A stretch of 64,000 bases of DNA from Ancylobacter rudongensis. GTDB taxonomy: Bacteria; Pseudomonadota; Alphaproteobacteria; Rhizobiales; Xanthobacteraceae. Below the pieces are notes generated by a model. That model was given only the letters and a program-made list of their open reading frames with translations. It searched no databases and had not been told where the DNA came from. The DNA is taken from NCBI RefSeq assembly GCF_900100155.1, contig NZ_FMTP01000008.1, forward strand, positions 124,001 to 188,000, read 5' to 3'. This document shows positions 53,856 to 63,294 of the stretch, in pieces. The position numbers and the translations under genes are program-made. The first letter of the stretch is position 1, and every line of letters starts with the position of its first letter.

Positions 53856-56800
53856 ATGAATATCGCCGCCCCGCCGGGGAATGCCAGTACGTTCAGATCC
53901 CAGTCCCTTCCCCTGCCGCCCGGCCAGCGCGCCCGCGGCGTGACCGCCGTGCTCGGCCCGACCAATACCGGCAAGACCAGCCTGGCGATCGAGCGCATGC
54001 TCGGCCATTCCTCCGGGCTGATCGGCCTGCCGCTGCGCCTGCTCGCCCGTGAGGTCTATGGCAAGCTGGTGGAGCGGGCCGGCGAGCACAATGTCGCGCT
54101 GATCACCGGCGAGGAGCGGATCAAGCCGGACAATCCGCGCTACTGGGTCGCCACGGTGGAGGCGATGCCGCGCGACCTCGACGTCGCCTTCGTGGCGCTG
54201 GACGAGATCCAGATCGCCTCCGATCTCGACCGCGGCCATGTGTTCACCGAGCGGCTGCTGAACCGGCGGGGCCGCGAGGAGACGCTGCTGCTCGGCGCCG
54301 CCACCATGCGCCCGCTGGTGGAGAAGCTGCTGCCGGGCGTGAATATTCTGGTGCGCCCGCGCCTGTCCAACCTCACCTTCGCCGGCGAGAAGAAGATCAC
54401 CCGCCTGCCGCGCCGCTCGGCCATCGTCGCCTTCTCCGCCGACGAGGTCTACGCCATCGCCGAGCTGATCCGCCGCCAGCAGGGCGGGGCGGCGGTGGTG
54501 CTGGGCGCGCTCTCGCCGCGCACCCGCAACGCCCAGGTGGCGATGTACCAGAATGGCGACGTCGATTATCTCGTCGCCACCGACGCCATCGGCATGGGGC
54601 TCAATCTCGATGTCGACCATGTCGCCTTTGCCGGCGACACCAAATTCGACGGCTGGCAGTTCCGCCGGCTGAACCCGGGCGAGATGGCGCAGATCGCCGG
54701 TCGCGCCGGCCGCGCCCAGCGCGACGGCACCTTCGGCACCACCGGGCGCTGCGCGCCCTTCGACGCCGAGATGGTGGAGCGGCTGGAAGCGCACGCCTTC
54801 GAGCCGCACCGGATGCTGCAATGGCGCAACAGCGTGCTCGATTTCTCATCCATCGAGGCGCTTAACCGCTCGCTCGCCATTCCCCCCCGCGAGGAAGGGC
54901 TGACCCGCGCGCCCACCGCCGACGACGTTCTGGTGCTGGAGCGGCTGGCCCGCGACCCGGCGATTCGGCGCCTCGCCACCGGCGCCCAGGCGATCGAGCG
55001 CCTGTGGGAAGCCTGCCAGCTGCCGGACTACCGCAAGGTCTCTCCGGCCTCGCATTCCGACCTGGTGGCGACGGTCTATGACGACCTGATGCGGCGCGGA
55101 CGGCTCTCCGCCGACTGGTTTGGCAAACAAGTGGCCTTGGCGGACCGAGCGGAAGGTGACATAGACACCCTGTCGGGACGTATAGCGCAGGTCCGTACCT
55201 TGACCTTCGCAGCGAACCGGCCGGATTGGCTCGACGACCCGGAACACTGGCAGGGTGTCACGCGGCGTGTGGAGGACCGGCTTTCCGATGCGCTTCACGA
55301 GCGGCTCGCCCACCGCTTCGTTGATCGCCGGACCAGCGTGCTGATGAGACGCCTGCGAGAGAACGCGATGCTCGAAACAGAAATCACCAAGACCGGCGAC
55401 GTCGTCGTTGAAGGCCATGTCATCGGGCATCTGCTCGGTTTCCAGTTCGCGGCGGACGCATCCGCCGGCGGGCCGGAGGCCAAGGCGTTGCGTGCCGCCG
55501 CGCAGAAGGCGCTGGCGGGAGAGATCGAGACGCGGGCCAGCCGCCTCTCGGAGGCGCCCGACGATGCCTTCGTGCTCTCCACCGACGGCACGCTGCGCTG
55601 GATCGGCGATCCGGTGGCCAAGCTCATTCCCGGCGAGGAGGTTCTCACCCCCCGCCTCAAGGTCATTTCCGACGAGCACCTGACCGGCCCCGCGCGCGAT
55701 GCCGTGCAGGCCCGGATCGAGCTGTGGCTGAAGGCCCATATCGAGAAGCTGCTCGGCGCGCTGATCGCGCTCGGCAAGGCCGAGGACGTGGCCGGCATCG
55801 GCCGTGGCATCGCCTTCCAGCTGGTCGAATCGCTCGGCGTGCTGGAGCGCCACCGCGTGGCCGAGGAAATGAAGGCGCTGCCGCAGGAGGCCCGCGCGGT
55901 GCTGCGCGGCCACGGCGTGCGCTTCGGTGCCCACCACATCTACATTCCCACTTTGCTCAAGCCGGCGCCGCGCGCCCTCGCCGCCCAGCTCTGGGCGCTC
56001 AAGCATGGCGGGCTGCAGCAGAAGGGGCTCGACGAGCTGCCGCATCTGGCCGCCTCCGGCCGCACCTCCATTCCGGTCGACCCGGAAATCCAGAAGGGCC
56101 TCTACCGCGCCGTCGGCTTCCGCGTGGCGGGCGAGCGCGCGGTGCGGGTCGACATTCTCGAGCGCCTCGCCGACCTCATCCGCCCGGCCCTGGCCTGGCG
56201 GCCCAATGCGCCCGGCGAGAAGCCGGCAGGCGCGTTCGACGGCAATGGCTTCATCGCCACCGTCGCCATGACCTCGCTGGCCGGCTGCGCCGGCGAGGAC
56301 TTCGCCTCGATCCTGCGCTCGCTCGGCTACCGCATGGAGCGCCGCCCGGCGCCGGTGGAAGCCCCGGCTGAAACACCTGCCGAAACCCCGGTGGCGGCCG
56401 ACGCCCCGGCGGAGCTTGCCGCCGAGACGGTGACGGACGCGGTGGCGACCGAGGACAGCGCGGCGGACGCGGCTGTGGCCGAAGCCCCCGCTGCCGAAGC
56501 GGCTGCGGTCGAGGTGCCGGTCGGCACCGATGTCGCCTTCGACCAGACGGTCGAGCCGGCGCTGGAAGAGGCGCCCGCCGAGGCCGAGGCCCCGCGCGAC
56601 GCCCTGCCGGTGGACGCTACCGCCGTCAGCGGCGAGGTGTTCACCGACCCGGTGTTCGACCAGACCGTCGAACCGGCGCTGGAGCCGGCGACGGAAGCCG
56701 AGCCCGCTTCCGAAGAACCCGCTTCTGTCGAGGCCGCTTCCCTCGAGGCAGCCTCCGTCGAGAATAGTGACGCCGCAACGGCGGCGCCCGCCGTCGACGC

Positions 56801-57320
56801 ACCGAGCGAGACCGCCGAGGCGGCGGCCGACGCCCCCGCCGAGCCGGCGATGATCGAAATCTGGCGTCCGGGCCGGCCGCCCGGGCAGAACCGCCCGGCG
56901 CACCAGTCGCGCCGCGGTGGCCAGGGCGCGCGTGAACCGCGCGAGGGCGCCCGTGCCTCGGCGGAAGGCGCCGCCCCCGATGCCCGGCGCGAGCGCCCCC
57001 AGGGTGATCGCCCCGAAGGCGAGCGTGGCCGTCGTCCGCCCCGCGAGGACCGGCGCGAGCCCCGTCCCGCGCGTGCGGAAGGCGAGCGCGAGCCGCGCCG
57101 CGACGACAATCGCGGCCATGCGGGCCCGCGCCCGCCGCGTCCCGAGCGGGGCGACCGGCCGGAGCGCAGCGCCGGCCATTCCCGGCCGGATTCGCGGCAC
57201 GAGGCGCGGCATGAATCGCGTAGCGAGCCCCGTCGCGACAAGCCGGTCGATCCGGATTCGCCCTTTGCCGCCCTGCTCGCCCTGAAGGCGCGCATGGAGG
57301 CGGAGAAGAAGGGCAAGTAG
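53856..57320 (+). CDS. SUV3-like DExH RNA helicase with long disordered tail
   Basis: 1154 aa. Helicase core about 25-370: Walker A LGPTNTGKTSLA, ALDEIQIASD (DEIQ), LLLGAATM, VDYLVATDAIGMGLNLDV and QIAGRAGRAQRDG, as in mitochondrial SUV3 and alphaproteobacterial relatives. Residues about 370-830 are helicase C-terminal domains. Residues about 835-1010 are Ala/Glu/Pro-rich with a duplicated segment (FDQTVEPALE twice), then a basic Arg/Gly/Pro-rich tail likely to bind RNA. Role in RNA turnover is inferred. ATG 53856 is chosen at the family-like N-terminus. The S4-domain gene follows by 2 nt. Confidence 0.93.
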   Translation: MNIAAPPGNASTFRSQSLPLPPGQRARGVTAVLGPTNTGKTSLAIERMLGHSSGLIGLPLRLLAREVYGKLVERAGEHNVALITGEERIKPDNPRYWVATVEAMPRDLDVAFVALDEIQIASDLDRGHVFTERLLNRRGREETLLLGAATMRPLVEKLLPGVNILVRPRLSNLTFAGEKKITRLPRRSAIVAFSADEVYAIAELIRRQQGGAAVVLGALSPRTRNAQVAMYQNGDVDYLVATDAIGMGLNLDVDHVAFAGDTKFDGWQFRRLNPGEMAQIAGRAGRAQRDGTFGTTGRCAPFDAEMVERLEAHAFEPHRMLQWRNSVLDFSSIEALNRSLAIPPREEGLTRAPTADDVLVLERLARDPAIRRLATGAQAIERLWEACQLPDYRKVSPASHSDLVATVYDDLMRRGRLSADWFGKQVALADRAEGDIDTLSGRIAQVRTLTFAANRPDWLDDPEHWQGVTRRVEDRLSDALHERLAHRFVDRRTSVLMRRLRENAMLETEITKTGDVVVEGHVIGHLLGFQFAADASAGGPEAKALRAAAQKALAGEIETRASRLSEAPDDAFVLSTDGTLRWIGDPVAKLIPGEEVLTPRLKVISDEHLTGPARDAVQARIELWLKAHIEKLLGALIALGKAEDVAGIGRGIAFQLVESLGVLERHRVAEEMKALPQEARAVLRGHGVRFGAHHIYIPTLLKPAPRALAAQLWALKHGGLQQKGLDELPHLAASGRTSIPVDPEIQKGLYRAVGFRVAGERAVRVDILERLADLIRPALAWRPNAPGEKPAGAFDGNGFIATVAMTSLAGCAGEDFASILRSLGYRMERRPAPVEAPAETPAETPVAADAPAELAAETVTDAVATEDSAADAAVAEAPAAEAAAVEVPVGTDVAFDQTVEPALEEAPAEAEAPRDALPVDATAVSGEVFTDPVFDQTVEPALEPATEAEPASEEPASVEAASLEAASVENSDAATAAPAVDAPSETAEAAADAPAEPAMIEIWRPGRPPGQNRPAHQSRRGGQGAREPREGARASAEGAAPDARRERPQGDRPEGERGRRPPREDRREPRPARAEGEREPRRDDNRGHAGPRPPRPERGDRPERSAGHSRPDSRHEARHESRSEPRRDKPVDPDSPFAALLALKARMEAEKKGK

Positions 57321-57322
57321 GC

Positions 57323-57706
57323 GTGCGGCGCGCCGGCGACGGTTCGGGCCTGCCGGCGACGACCTCGCCGGAGATTGCCGCGCCGGAGGCCGGACCGGAG
57401 CGCCAGCGGCTCGATGTCTGGCTGTTCCACGCCCGCTGCGTGCGGACCCGCAGTGCCGCTGCCCAGCTGGTGAAGGCCGGGCGGGTGCGGGTGAACGGCG
57501 CCCGCATCACCGCCCCCAGCCAGCCTGTCCGCCGTGGCGACGTGCTCACCCTGTCGCTCGATTCCCGGGTGCGGCTGTGGCGGGTGATCGGATTCATCGC
57601 ACGGCGGGGGGATGCGCCGACGGCGCTCACCACCTATGTGGAGGTGGAACCGGAGGACGCCTCCCGGCAAGGGCGCCGCGCCGCGCCGGGCAGCCATGCA
57701 TCCTAG
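57323..57706 (+). CDS. S4-domain RNA-binding protein (HslR-like)
   Basis: 127 aa. S4 domain at about residues 28-90: QRLDVWLFHARCVRTRSAAAQLVKAGRVRVNGARITAPSQPVRRGDVL. HslR/Hsp15 relatives bind stalled 50S subunits carrying nascent chains. GTG 57323 is 2 nt after the helicase stop, so the pair is coupled. About 25 non-conserved residues precede the S4 domain. Confidence 0.9.
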   Translation: MRRAGDGSGLPATTSPEIAAPEAGPERQRLDVWLFHARCVRTRSAAAQLVKAGRVRVNGARITAPSQPVRRGDVLTLSLDSRVRLWRVIGFIARRGDAPTALTTYVEVEPEDASRQGRRAAPGSHAS

Positions 57707-57818
57707 CCATGCGCCGGACCGGGATGTGTGTTGCGCCGCCTCTTGAGGTGCGCTAGGGGAGCCGTTGCGGGGCCTTCTTGCGCGCCTAATTCACATGTCC
57801 CGCACGGAGACCGGATCA

Positions 57819-58154
57819 ATGACCTACGTAGTCACGGATAATTGCATCAAGTGCAAATACACCGACTGCGTCTCCGTGTGCCCGGTGGACTGCTTCTATG
57901 AGGGCGAGAACTTCCTGGTCATCCACCCGGACGAGTGCATCGATTGCGGCGTGTGCGAGCCCGAATGCCCGGCCGAGGCGATCAAGCCGGACACCGAGCC
58001 GGGCCTCGACAAATGGCTGACGCTGAACGCCGACTACGCCAAGGTCTGGCCGAACATCACCGACCGCAAGGACCCTCTGCCCGAGGCGAAGGAATGGGAC
58101 GGTGTGCCCGACAAGCTACAGTATCTCTCACCCGAACCGGGTAAGCAGGACTGA
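57819..58154 (+). CDS. fdxA: 7Fe ferredoxin FdxA
   Basis: 111 aa. [27 protein letters not shown] and [21 protein letters not shown] give one [3Fe-4S] and one [4Fe-4S] site as in Azotobacter FdI-type FdxA. Start ATG 57819 at the conserved MTYVV N-terminus. The usual Hyphomicrobiales neighbours (S4 gene before, carD after) are present. Confidence 0.96.
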   Translation: MTYVVTDNCIKCKYTDCVSVCPVDCFYEGENFLVIHPDECIDCGVCEPECPAEAIKPDTEPGLDKWLTLNADYAKVWPNITDRKDPLPEAKEWDGVPDKLQYLSPEPGKQD

Positions 58155-58542
58155 GCGGGCGGCCCCAACGGCAGGCCCTGAACCTCGCCCGCCCCGGCCG
58201 CGCGCTTTTGCAGCGGCCGCGCGGGCGCGTGCGCTGCATTGCGGCAGTATTTTGATTCTCCCCAGATTTGTGCTATATAACCCTTCGTGCAGTCGATTGG
58301 GTTTGCCATGGCGCAACGCTCCCGTACCGGAGCGCCCCTCCCGGAATTGATGTCGGGCCTTCGCTCCTCGTGCGGCCACCGCCGCAGGAAGGGCTTCCCT
58401 GAGTTTTCCGTCGACGGCTGAAGTACGGCTCCCGCATCCGCGGGGCGCCGGGGTGTTCTTTTCCCTGCGGCCAGGCCGCGGGCGGCAGCGCGCCGAGGGC
58501 GACGCGGCGCCGGATGAACCGAGACCCAGGAGCAGGCACAGA
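58155..58542. promoter_or_regulatory. fdxA-carD intergenic region with likely carD promoter
   Basis: 388 nt. TTGATT (58252-58257) and TATATA (58274-58279) are spaced 16 nt in a locally AT-rich patch and make a plausible sigma-70 promoter, leaving a leader of about 255 nt before carD. The leader contains several GC-rich inverted stretches (around 58305-58460) but I recognise no known riboswitch or RNA. No clear terminator for fdxA is visible. Confidence 0.5.
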
Positions 58543-59154
58543 ATGACGTCGACCAAGAAGCCGCCCAGCAGCAATATCCGCCAGGGTTTCAAGACGGGCG
58601 AGCACATCGTCTATCCGTCCCACGGCGTCGGGCGCATTGTGGCGATCGAGGATCAGGAAGTCGCGGGCTTTAAGCTCGAACTGTTCGTCATCCACTTCGA
58701 GAAGGACAAGATGACGCTGCGCGTCCCGGTCCCGAAGATCGTCTCGGTCGGCATGCGCAAGCTCTCCGAGCCGGTGGTGATGAAGAAGGCGCTGGAAACC
58801 CTCAAGGGCCGCGCCCGGGTGAAGCGCACCATGTGGAGCCGCCGCGCCCAGGAATATGAGGCCAAGATCAATTCCGGCGATCTCGTCGCCATTTCCGAAG
58901 TGGTGCGCGACCTCTACCGTTCCGACGCCCAGCCCGAGCAGTCCTATTCCGAGCGCCAGCTCTACGAGGCCGCGCTCGACCGCATGGCCCGCGAACTCGC
59001 CGCCGTCGACAATCTGACCGAGACCGAGGCGATCAAGCTGATCGAGCAGAACCTGCTCAAGGGCCCGCGCCGCCTCGGCAAGGGCGAGGTGGAAGCCGAT
59101 GCGGCGGAAGCCGAGGACGAGGCGGAAGCCGATCCGGAAGAAGCCGCCGCCTGA
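58543..59154 (+). CDS. carD: CarD-family transcription regulator
   Basis: 203 aa. RNA-polymerase-interacting domain FKTGEHIVYPSHGVGRIVAIEDQEVAGFKLELFVIHF and DNA-binding helical domain RTMWSRRAQEYEAKINSGDLVAISEVVRDLYR; the C-terminus is an acidic Ala/Glu tail. CarD stabilises open promoter complexes. Start ATG 58543 with AGGAG about 10 nt upstream. A strong terminator follows. Confidence 0.96.
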   Translation: MTSTKKPPSSNIRQGFKTGEHIVYPSHGVGRIVAIEDQEVAGFKLELFVIHFEKDKMTLRVPVPKIVSVGMRKLSEPVVMKKALETLKGRARVKRTMWSRRAQEYEAKINSGDLVAISEVVRDLYRSDAQPEQSYSERQLYEAALDRMARELAAVDNLTETEAIKLIEQNLLKGPRRLGKGEVEADAAEAEDEAEADPEEAAA

Positions 59155-59192
59155 GGCGAGCCGGCGCCGTGCGGCGCCCCCATCCGATGATC

Positions 59193-59219
59193 AAGGCCCG
59201 GCTCGCGCCGGGCCTTTTT
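59193..59219 (+). terminator. Rho-independent terminator after carD
   Basis: Stem AAGGCCCGGC / GCCGGGCCTT (10 bp) with loop TCGC followed by TTT, 39 nt after the carD stop. Confidence 0.92.
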
Positions 59220-59367
59220 CGTTGGCGCTTCCGCAGCGCGCGCCGCAGGGAACTTCACGCCGGCTGCCGCGTTGTCGCCCTGTTCGGGCAAGGCGCGCCT
59301 GCGTGCCGCCATCGCGCGGTGATGCCGGGGCATCGCTTCGCGGCCCGGCAGGTTCGGGGAGACGCGC

Positions 59368-60249
59368 ATGAGCGAAGAAGCCGGCCGCAGCAGCCAGATG
59401 GCGCGCAAAGCAATGGCGACGCCATTGCTGGAGCGCGAGCAGGAATACGAGCTCGCCCGCCGCTGGAGCGAGGCCCGCGACGAGACGGCGCTGCACGCCC
59501 TCATCCACGCCCATATGCGCCTCGCCCTCTCCATCGCCCGCCGCTTCCGCAATTACGGGCTGCCGATGTCGGATCTGGTGCAGGAGGGCCATATCGGCCT
59601 GATGGAAGCCGCCGCCCGCTTCGAGACCACCCGCGAGGTGCGCTTCTCCACCTACGCCACCTGGTGGATCCGCGCCGCGATCCAGGACTATGTGCTGCGC
59701 AACTGGTCGATCGTGCGCGGCGGCACCTCCTCCGGCCAGAAGGCGCTGTTCTTCAACCTGCGGCGGGTGCGGGCGCGGCTGGAACTGGCCAATGGCAGCG
59801 CGCTGGCCCCGACCCGCGAGGAACTGCACAGCTCGATCGCCGCCAAGCTCGGCGTCAGCGTTCGCGAAGTCGCCCGCATGGATGCGCGGCTGAACATTCC
59901 CGACCTCTCGCTCAACGCCCCCGTCGCCGCCGGCGAGGAGGACGGGGCGGAGCGGATGGACCAATTGGTGGCGCCCGACCCGCTGCCCGACGAGGAAGCC
60001 AGCCGCGAGATCGACGGCGAACGCCGCCGGCGCTGGCTGATCGGCGCGCTGCGCGGGCTGAACGAGCGCGAGTTCCGCATCATCAAGGCGCGGCGGCTGA
60101 CCGACGAGAGCGAGACTCTGGAAGTGCTGGGCGCCCGGCTCGGCATTTCCAAGGAGCGGGTGCGGCAGATCGAGAGCCGCGCCATCGAGAAGCTGCGCTT
60201 CGCGCTCACCAACGGCCCCGATGTGCCGCGCGGGGCGTTTACCGCGTAG
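59368..60249 (+). CDS. rpoH: RNA polymerase sigma-32 factor (RpoH family)
   Basis: 293 aa. Region 2 (LIHAHMRLALSIARRFRNYGLPMSDLVQEGHIGLMEAAARFE; RFSTYATWWIRAAIQDYVLRNWSIVR), RpoH box QKALFFNLRRV, and region 4.2 (TLEVLGARLGISKERVRQIESRAIEKLRFAL). Directs heat-shock or oxidative-stress transcription; alphaproteobacteria often have several copies and this one could be an RpoH2 type. GGGGAGACGCGC precedes the ATG. Confidence 0.95.
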   Translation: MSEEAGRSSQMARKAMATPLLEREQEYELARRWSEARDETALHALIHAHMRLALSIARRFRNYGLPMSDLVQEGHIGLMEAAARFETTREVRFSTYATWWIRAAIQDYVLRNWSIVRGGTSSGQKALFFNLRRVRARLELANGSALAPTREELHSSIAAKLGVSVREVARMDARLNIPDLSLNAPVAAGEEDGAERMDQLVAPDPLPDEEASREIDGERRRRWLIGALRGLNEREFRIIKARRLTDESETLEVLGARLGISKERVRQIESRAIEKLRFALTNGPDVPRGAFTA

Positions 60250-60282
60250 GCGCGAGGCGGCGCCCCCGGCGCCGCGCCGCCC

Positions 60283-61839
60283 CTACTCCGCTATGATCTT
60301 GTAGGGCTCGCCATAGCCGAGCTTGTCGCCGCGGTTGAGCCCGTTGAGGATGAGGAAGCGTTCCAGCGCCTTGTCCTGCACGTCCATCTTCGCGGCCAGG
60401 CGCTCGGGCGTGTCGGTGAGGCCGGCGGTGACGATGCGCAGCCGCAGCGGCTTGACGTTCTCCGCCTCCTCGATCGACACCCGGCGGAAGGTTTCCGCCG
60501 CGCCGCGGAAGGCGCGGTCCAGTTCCGGCGTCAGCTCGCGGGCGGCGAAGATCAGCCGGTAGACATCGCTGCCGAAGCGGATGGCGAACATGCGGAACGA
60601 CCACTGGTCGCCGCGCGCCACGGCGGTGGCGGCGGGAAAGCCGTTGAGCACCAGGCTTTCCACGGTGGAGATTTCCACCCCTTCGATCCAGCCCGAGGAC
60701 AGATATTGCGACAGGCTCTGGTCGCCGGCGACGCGCACCGCGTCGAGCCGCAGCGCCTCGCGCCCGGAGGCACTGGCGCCGAGCACCGCCTGCGAGGTGT
60801 TTTCCAGCGTGAAGCCGGCCGGGGCGGTGAAGGTGAAGCCGAGCTTGGGGTGGAAGAAGCGGCTGCCGCGCACGAAGCCCTCCTTCGGGTCGTCGCCATA
60901 GACCAGCCCGTCGATCGCCGCCAGATACTGCTTGCGGTCGCGCTCGCCCGGCTTGTCGGGCGAGGCATATTCGCGCGCATTGGCCATGACGATGGAGATG
61001 CGCTCGGGCGTTGCCGGATGGCTCGACAGGAAATCGGGCGAATCCGCGCTCGCGCTCTGGTTCATCGAGGTGGAGCGCATGCCGGCCTGCCGGCCCATGG
61101 TGGTGAGGAAGCGCTCCGCCCCATAGGGATCGAAGCCGGCGCGGGCGCTGATGCCCACCCCGATGGCGTCCGCCTCCAGCTCCTGCCCGCGCGAGAAGCT
61201 GGCGAGCGACACCCGGCTGCGGGCCAGCGCCAGCGCGCCGAGATCGGAATCATTGACCACATCGGAGATCACGCGGCTGACCAGCACCGCCTGCTTCATC
61301 TGGTCCTCGCGCGTGGCGGCGTGGTTGGCGATGACATGGGCCATTTCATGCGCCAGCACCGAAGCCAGCTCGGCATTGTCGGAGGACAGGGCGAGCAGGC
61401 CGCGCGTCACATAGAGCGAGCCGTTCGGCAGGGCGAAGGCGTTGACCGCCGGCGAATTGAGAATGGTGACGCGGTAATGCAGGTCCGGCCGCTCGGAGGC
61501 GGCGACGAGGCGCGCCACCACGCCCTCGATCTGCTTCTGCAGCTTCGGGTCCTTGTAGGCGCCGCCATAAGAGGCGACCAGCCGCTCATGCTCCTTGCGC
61601 TGCGCCGGGGTGAGCGCCTCCTCCATCCCCGATTGCGTGGACGGGGCGGCGGCCTGCCGGTCGTCGACCGTGGCACAGGCACCGAGAACAAGCACGCCGC
61701 CCAGCAGCAGCACCCGGGAAAGGGCGCGCAAGAGCGCGCGAACAGGCGCGCGAACCGGCGCCCGCATGGGCGCGTGCCGGCGCCCGCGCCACAAAGGCGC
61801 CGCCGGCTCCGTTCCGCTCCTGCCCGTCGCTGCCCTCAC
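60283..61839 (-). CDS. M48-family periplasmic metalloprotease lipoprotein (BepA/YfgC-like)
   Basis: About 518 aa. Zinc site HEMAHVIANH (from H164 counted from GTG 61839) and third ligand in GQELEADAIGV. Lipobox LVLGACATVDD after a hydrophobic stretch. The C-terminal half continues GFVRGSRFFHPKLGFTFTAPAGF, as in long M48 proteins, and ends LNGLNRGDKLGYGEPYKIIAE. GTG 61839 overlaps the upstream gene's stop (GTGA) and has GGGGGA before it; ATG 61767 sits nearer the signal and is the alternative start. Outer-membrane quality control is the inferred role. Confidence 0.9.
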   Translation of the reverse strand: MRAATGRSGTEPAAPLWRGRRHAPMRAPVRAPVRALLRALSRVLLLGGVLVLGACATVDDRQAAAPSTQSGMEEALTPAQRKEHERLVASYGGAYKDPKLQKQIEGVVARLVAASERPDLHYRVTILNSPAVNAFALPNGSLYVTRGLLALSSDNAELASVLAHEMAHVIANHAATREDQMKQAVLVSRVISDVVNDSDLGALALARSRVSLASFSRGQELEADAIGVGISARAGFDPYGAERFLTTMGRQAGMRSTSMNQSASADSPDFLSSHPATPERISIVMANAREYASPDKPGERDRKQYLAAIDGLVYGDDPKEGFVRGSRFFHPKLGFTFTAPAGFTLENTSQAVLGASASGREALRLDAVRVAGDQSLSQYLSSGWIEGVEISTVESLVLNGFPAATAVARGDQWSFRMFAIRFGSDVYRLIFAARELTPELDRAFRGAAETFRRVSIEEAENVKPLRLRIVTAGLTDTPERLAAKMDVQDKALERFLILNGLNRGDKLGYGEPYKIIAE

Positions 61840-62810
61840 TCGTCCCCCGTCGGCCGCACCCGGCCTTCTGCCCCGTTTCCCGCCCGTGTCCCGCGCCGAT
61901 CGATCGCGAGATCGATCTGCTCCGCGCGGCGCAGGGTGATCGCTGGCCCGCCGGCCTCGAACACCGTGCCGCGCAGCCGCACCGATCGCCCGGCCAGCGC
62001 CGAGACGTCGAGGCCGCGCGACTCAAACGCCTTCCGCCCCTCGGCCTCAACCCTTGCGGTCATATCCTGACGCCAAACCCGGCCAAAATTGAGGTAATCC
62101 ACGCGGCTTGTCTTTCCAACGTCAAGAATGTGGCCTGCCACGATTGTGAAGCGGCCCTGCCGGGCGCGCAGGGCCGCGATGTCGCGGGCATCCAGCGGCA
62201 GTTCGCGCCACAGGCCGCGCCTCTCGCGGCGAGCGGTGGCCTCCGCATCCAGCCAGGACGGCAGGCAGCCGAGCACGCCCTCCTCCGGCCGCGCCAGCGC
62301 CAGCCCCTCGGCGAGCAGCAGCTGCTGGAGTGTGCCGTCATCCCCCTCGCGGCGCACGAGGGCGGCACGGCGGCCATAGCGGTCGCGTCCCGGGCCGGCG
62401 GCGAAGGCGATGGCGCGGCCGTCGACGCGCGCCGCGAGTGCCGGGCGCCAGCCGACCGCCGCACCGGCACCGCCGCCCGCCAGCCCGGCCAGCCGCAGCA
62501 CGGTGCCATCAGTCAGAACGAGATCGCCGCCCGGGCTGACGCGCGCGACCTCGCCCGATTCCGGGGTGAGGTCCGCGCAGCCGGCGGACGCGGCTTGGAC
62601 AGGTGCCGATTGGGCAGGAGCCGCTTGGACCGGCGCTGTTTGGAGCGGTGCTGTTTGGAGCGGTGCTGTTTGGAGCGTTACGCCTTGCGCCCAGGCGACG
62701 TGAGCCGGCAACAGGCCGAGCGCGGCGGCGGCTGTCAGGGCGACCACGCCGCTGCGGCCGCGGCGGCGCCGCGGCGACAACGGAAGCGGTGCGGTCAGGC
62801 GCTTGTGCAT
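61836..62810 (-). CDS. SNase-like (thermonuclease family) exported protein
   Basis: About 324 aa. Signal-like helix VVALTAAAALGLLPAHVAWA, a Gln/Thr/Ala/Pro repeat (LQTAPLQTAPLQTAPVQAAP), then a staphylococcal-nuclease-like domain: LVLTDGTVLRLAGLAGG, AAGPGRDRYGRRAALVRR, LQQLLLAEGLALARP and ARRERRGLWRE. The catalytic arginine/aspartate pattern is only partly visible, so nuclease activity is not assured. ATG 62810 starts the signal. It overlaps the M48 gene by 4 nt and is likely co-expressed. Confidence 0.8.
   Translation of the reverse strand: MHKRLTAPLPLSPRRRRGRSGVVALTAAAALGLLPAHVAWAQGVTLQTAPLQTAPLQTAPVQAAPAQSAPVQAASAGCADLTPESGEVARVSPGGDLVLTDGTVLRLAGLAGGGAGAAVGWRPALAARVDGRAIAFAAGPGRDRYGRRAALVRREGDDGTLQQLLLAEGLALARPEEGVLGCLPSWLDAEATARRERRGLWRELPLDARDIAALRARQGRFTIVAGHILDVGKTSRVDYLNFGRVWRQDMTARVEAEGRKAFESRGLDVSALAGRSVRLRGTVFEAGGPAITLRRAEQIDLAIDRRGTRAGNGAEGRVRPTGDE
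62635..62679. repeat. Three tandem 15-bp units inside the SNase-like gene
   Basis: GCTGTTTGGAGCGGT twice and GCTGTTTGGAGCGTT once, head to tail; on the minus strand they encode the LQTAP repeats after the signal peptide. In-frame units imply copy-number change without loss of frame. Confidence 0.85.
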
Positions 62811-63157
62811 GACACTCCCGATCGTCCCAAGCCTGATCGTCAGATCCCGGACCCCGCCGGCCCGCGACCAGCCCCCGGCGCCGGGCCGGTTGCGGGGACG
62901 GCTCACACGGCGCCACGCCGCAGCCTAGCGCATTTTCGCGCGAAATGTGCTCCGGTGTGCGTGAACAAAATGCGTCGGAACAAAAGCCTGGAACGCATCC
63001 GCTGAATCGGCTTTCACTGGGCGTACGCGCGCGCCTGCCGCACCGATCGCCCCTGCCGGCGCCCGGAGCTTCCGCCGCACGCCACCGCCCCGCCCGCGCC
63101 CGCGCGTTCCCGCCCTCTTGATCGGAGCCCCCAATTGGGTTCATGTACGCCCGGTCA
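62811..63157. other. Intergenic region between SNase-like gene and tRNA-Arg
   Basis: 347 nt. No convincing ORF or known RNA. The clearest element is a perfect 12-bp palindrome TTTCGCGCGAAA (62934-62945), flanked by CAT..TGTGC, of unknown meaning; it could be an operator for the minus-strand gene. GC-rich elsewhere. Confidence 0.4.
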
Positions 63158-63234
63158 CTCCCGGTAGCTCAGCAGGATAGAGCACAGGTTTCCTAAACCT
63201 GGGGTCAGGGGTTCGATTCCCTTCCGGGAGGCCA
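63158..63234 (+). tRNA. tRNA-Arg (anticodon CCT)
   Basis: Acceptor stem CTCCCGG/CCGGGAG, D arm GCTC..GAGC, anticodon stem CAGGT/ACCTG with loop TTCCTAA (CCT), T arm with GTTCGATTC, discriminator G and encoded CCA. The acceptor starts with C1:G72, unusual but paired. Confidence 0.95.
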
Positions 63235-63294
63235 CGTCATCCCCGGCCGCCGGTGTGCGATTGCGAGGACGGGCCGGGAACGCCGAACCCGCTG

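Noticed and set aside
58301-58460. Possible structured RNA or riboswitch in the carD leader
   Set aside because: GC-rich inverted stretches only; no conserved riboswitch core recognised.
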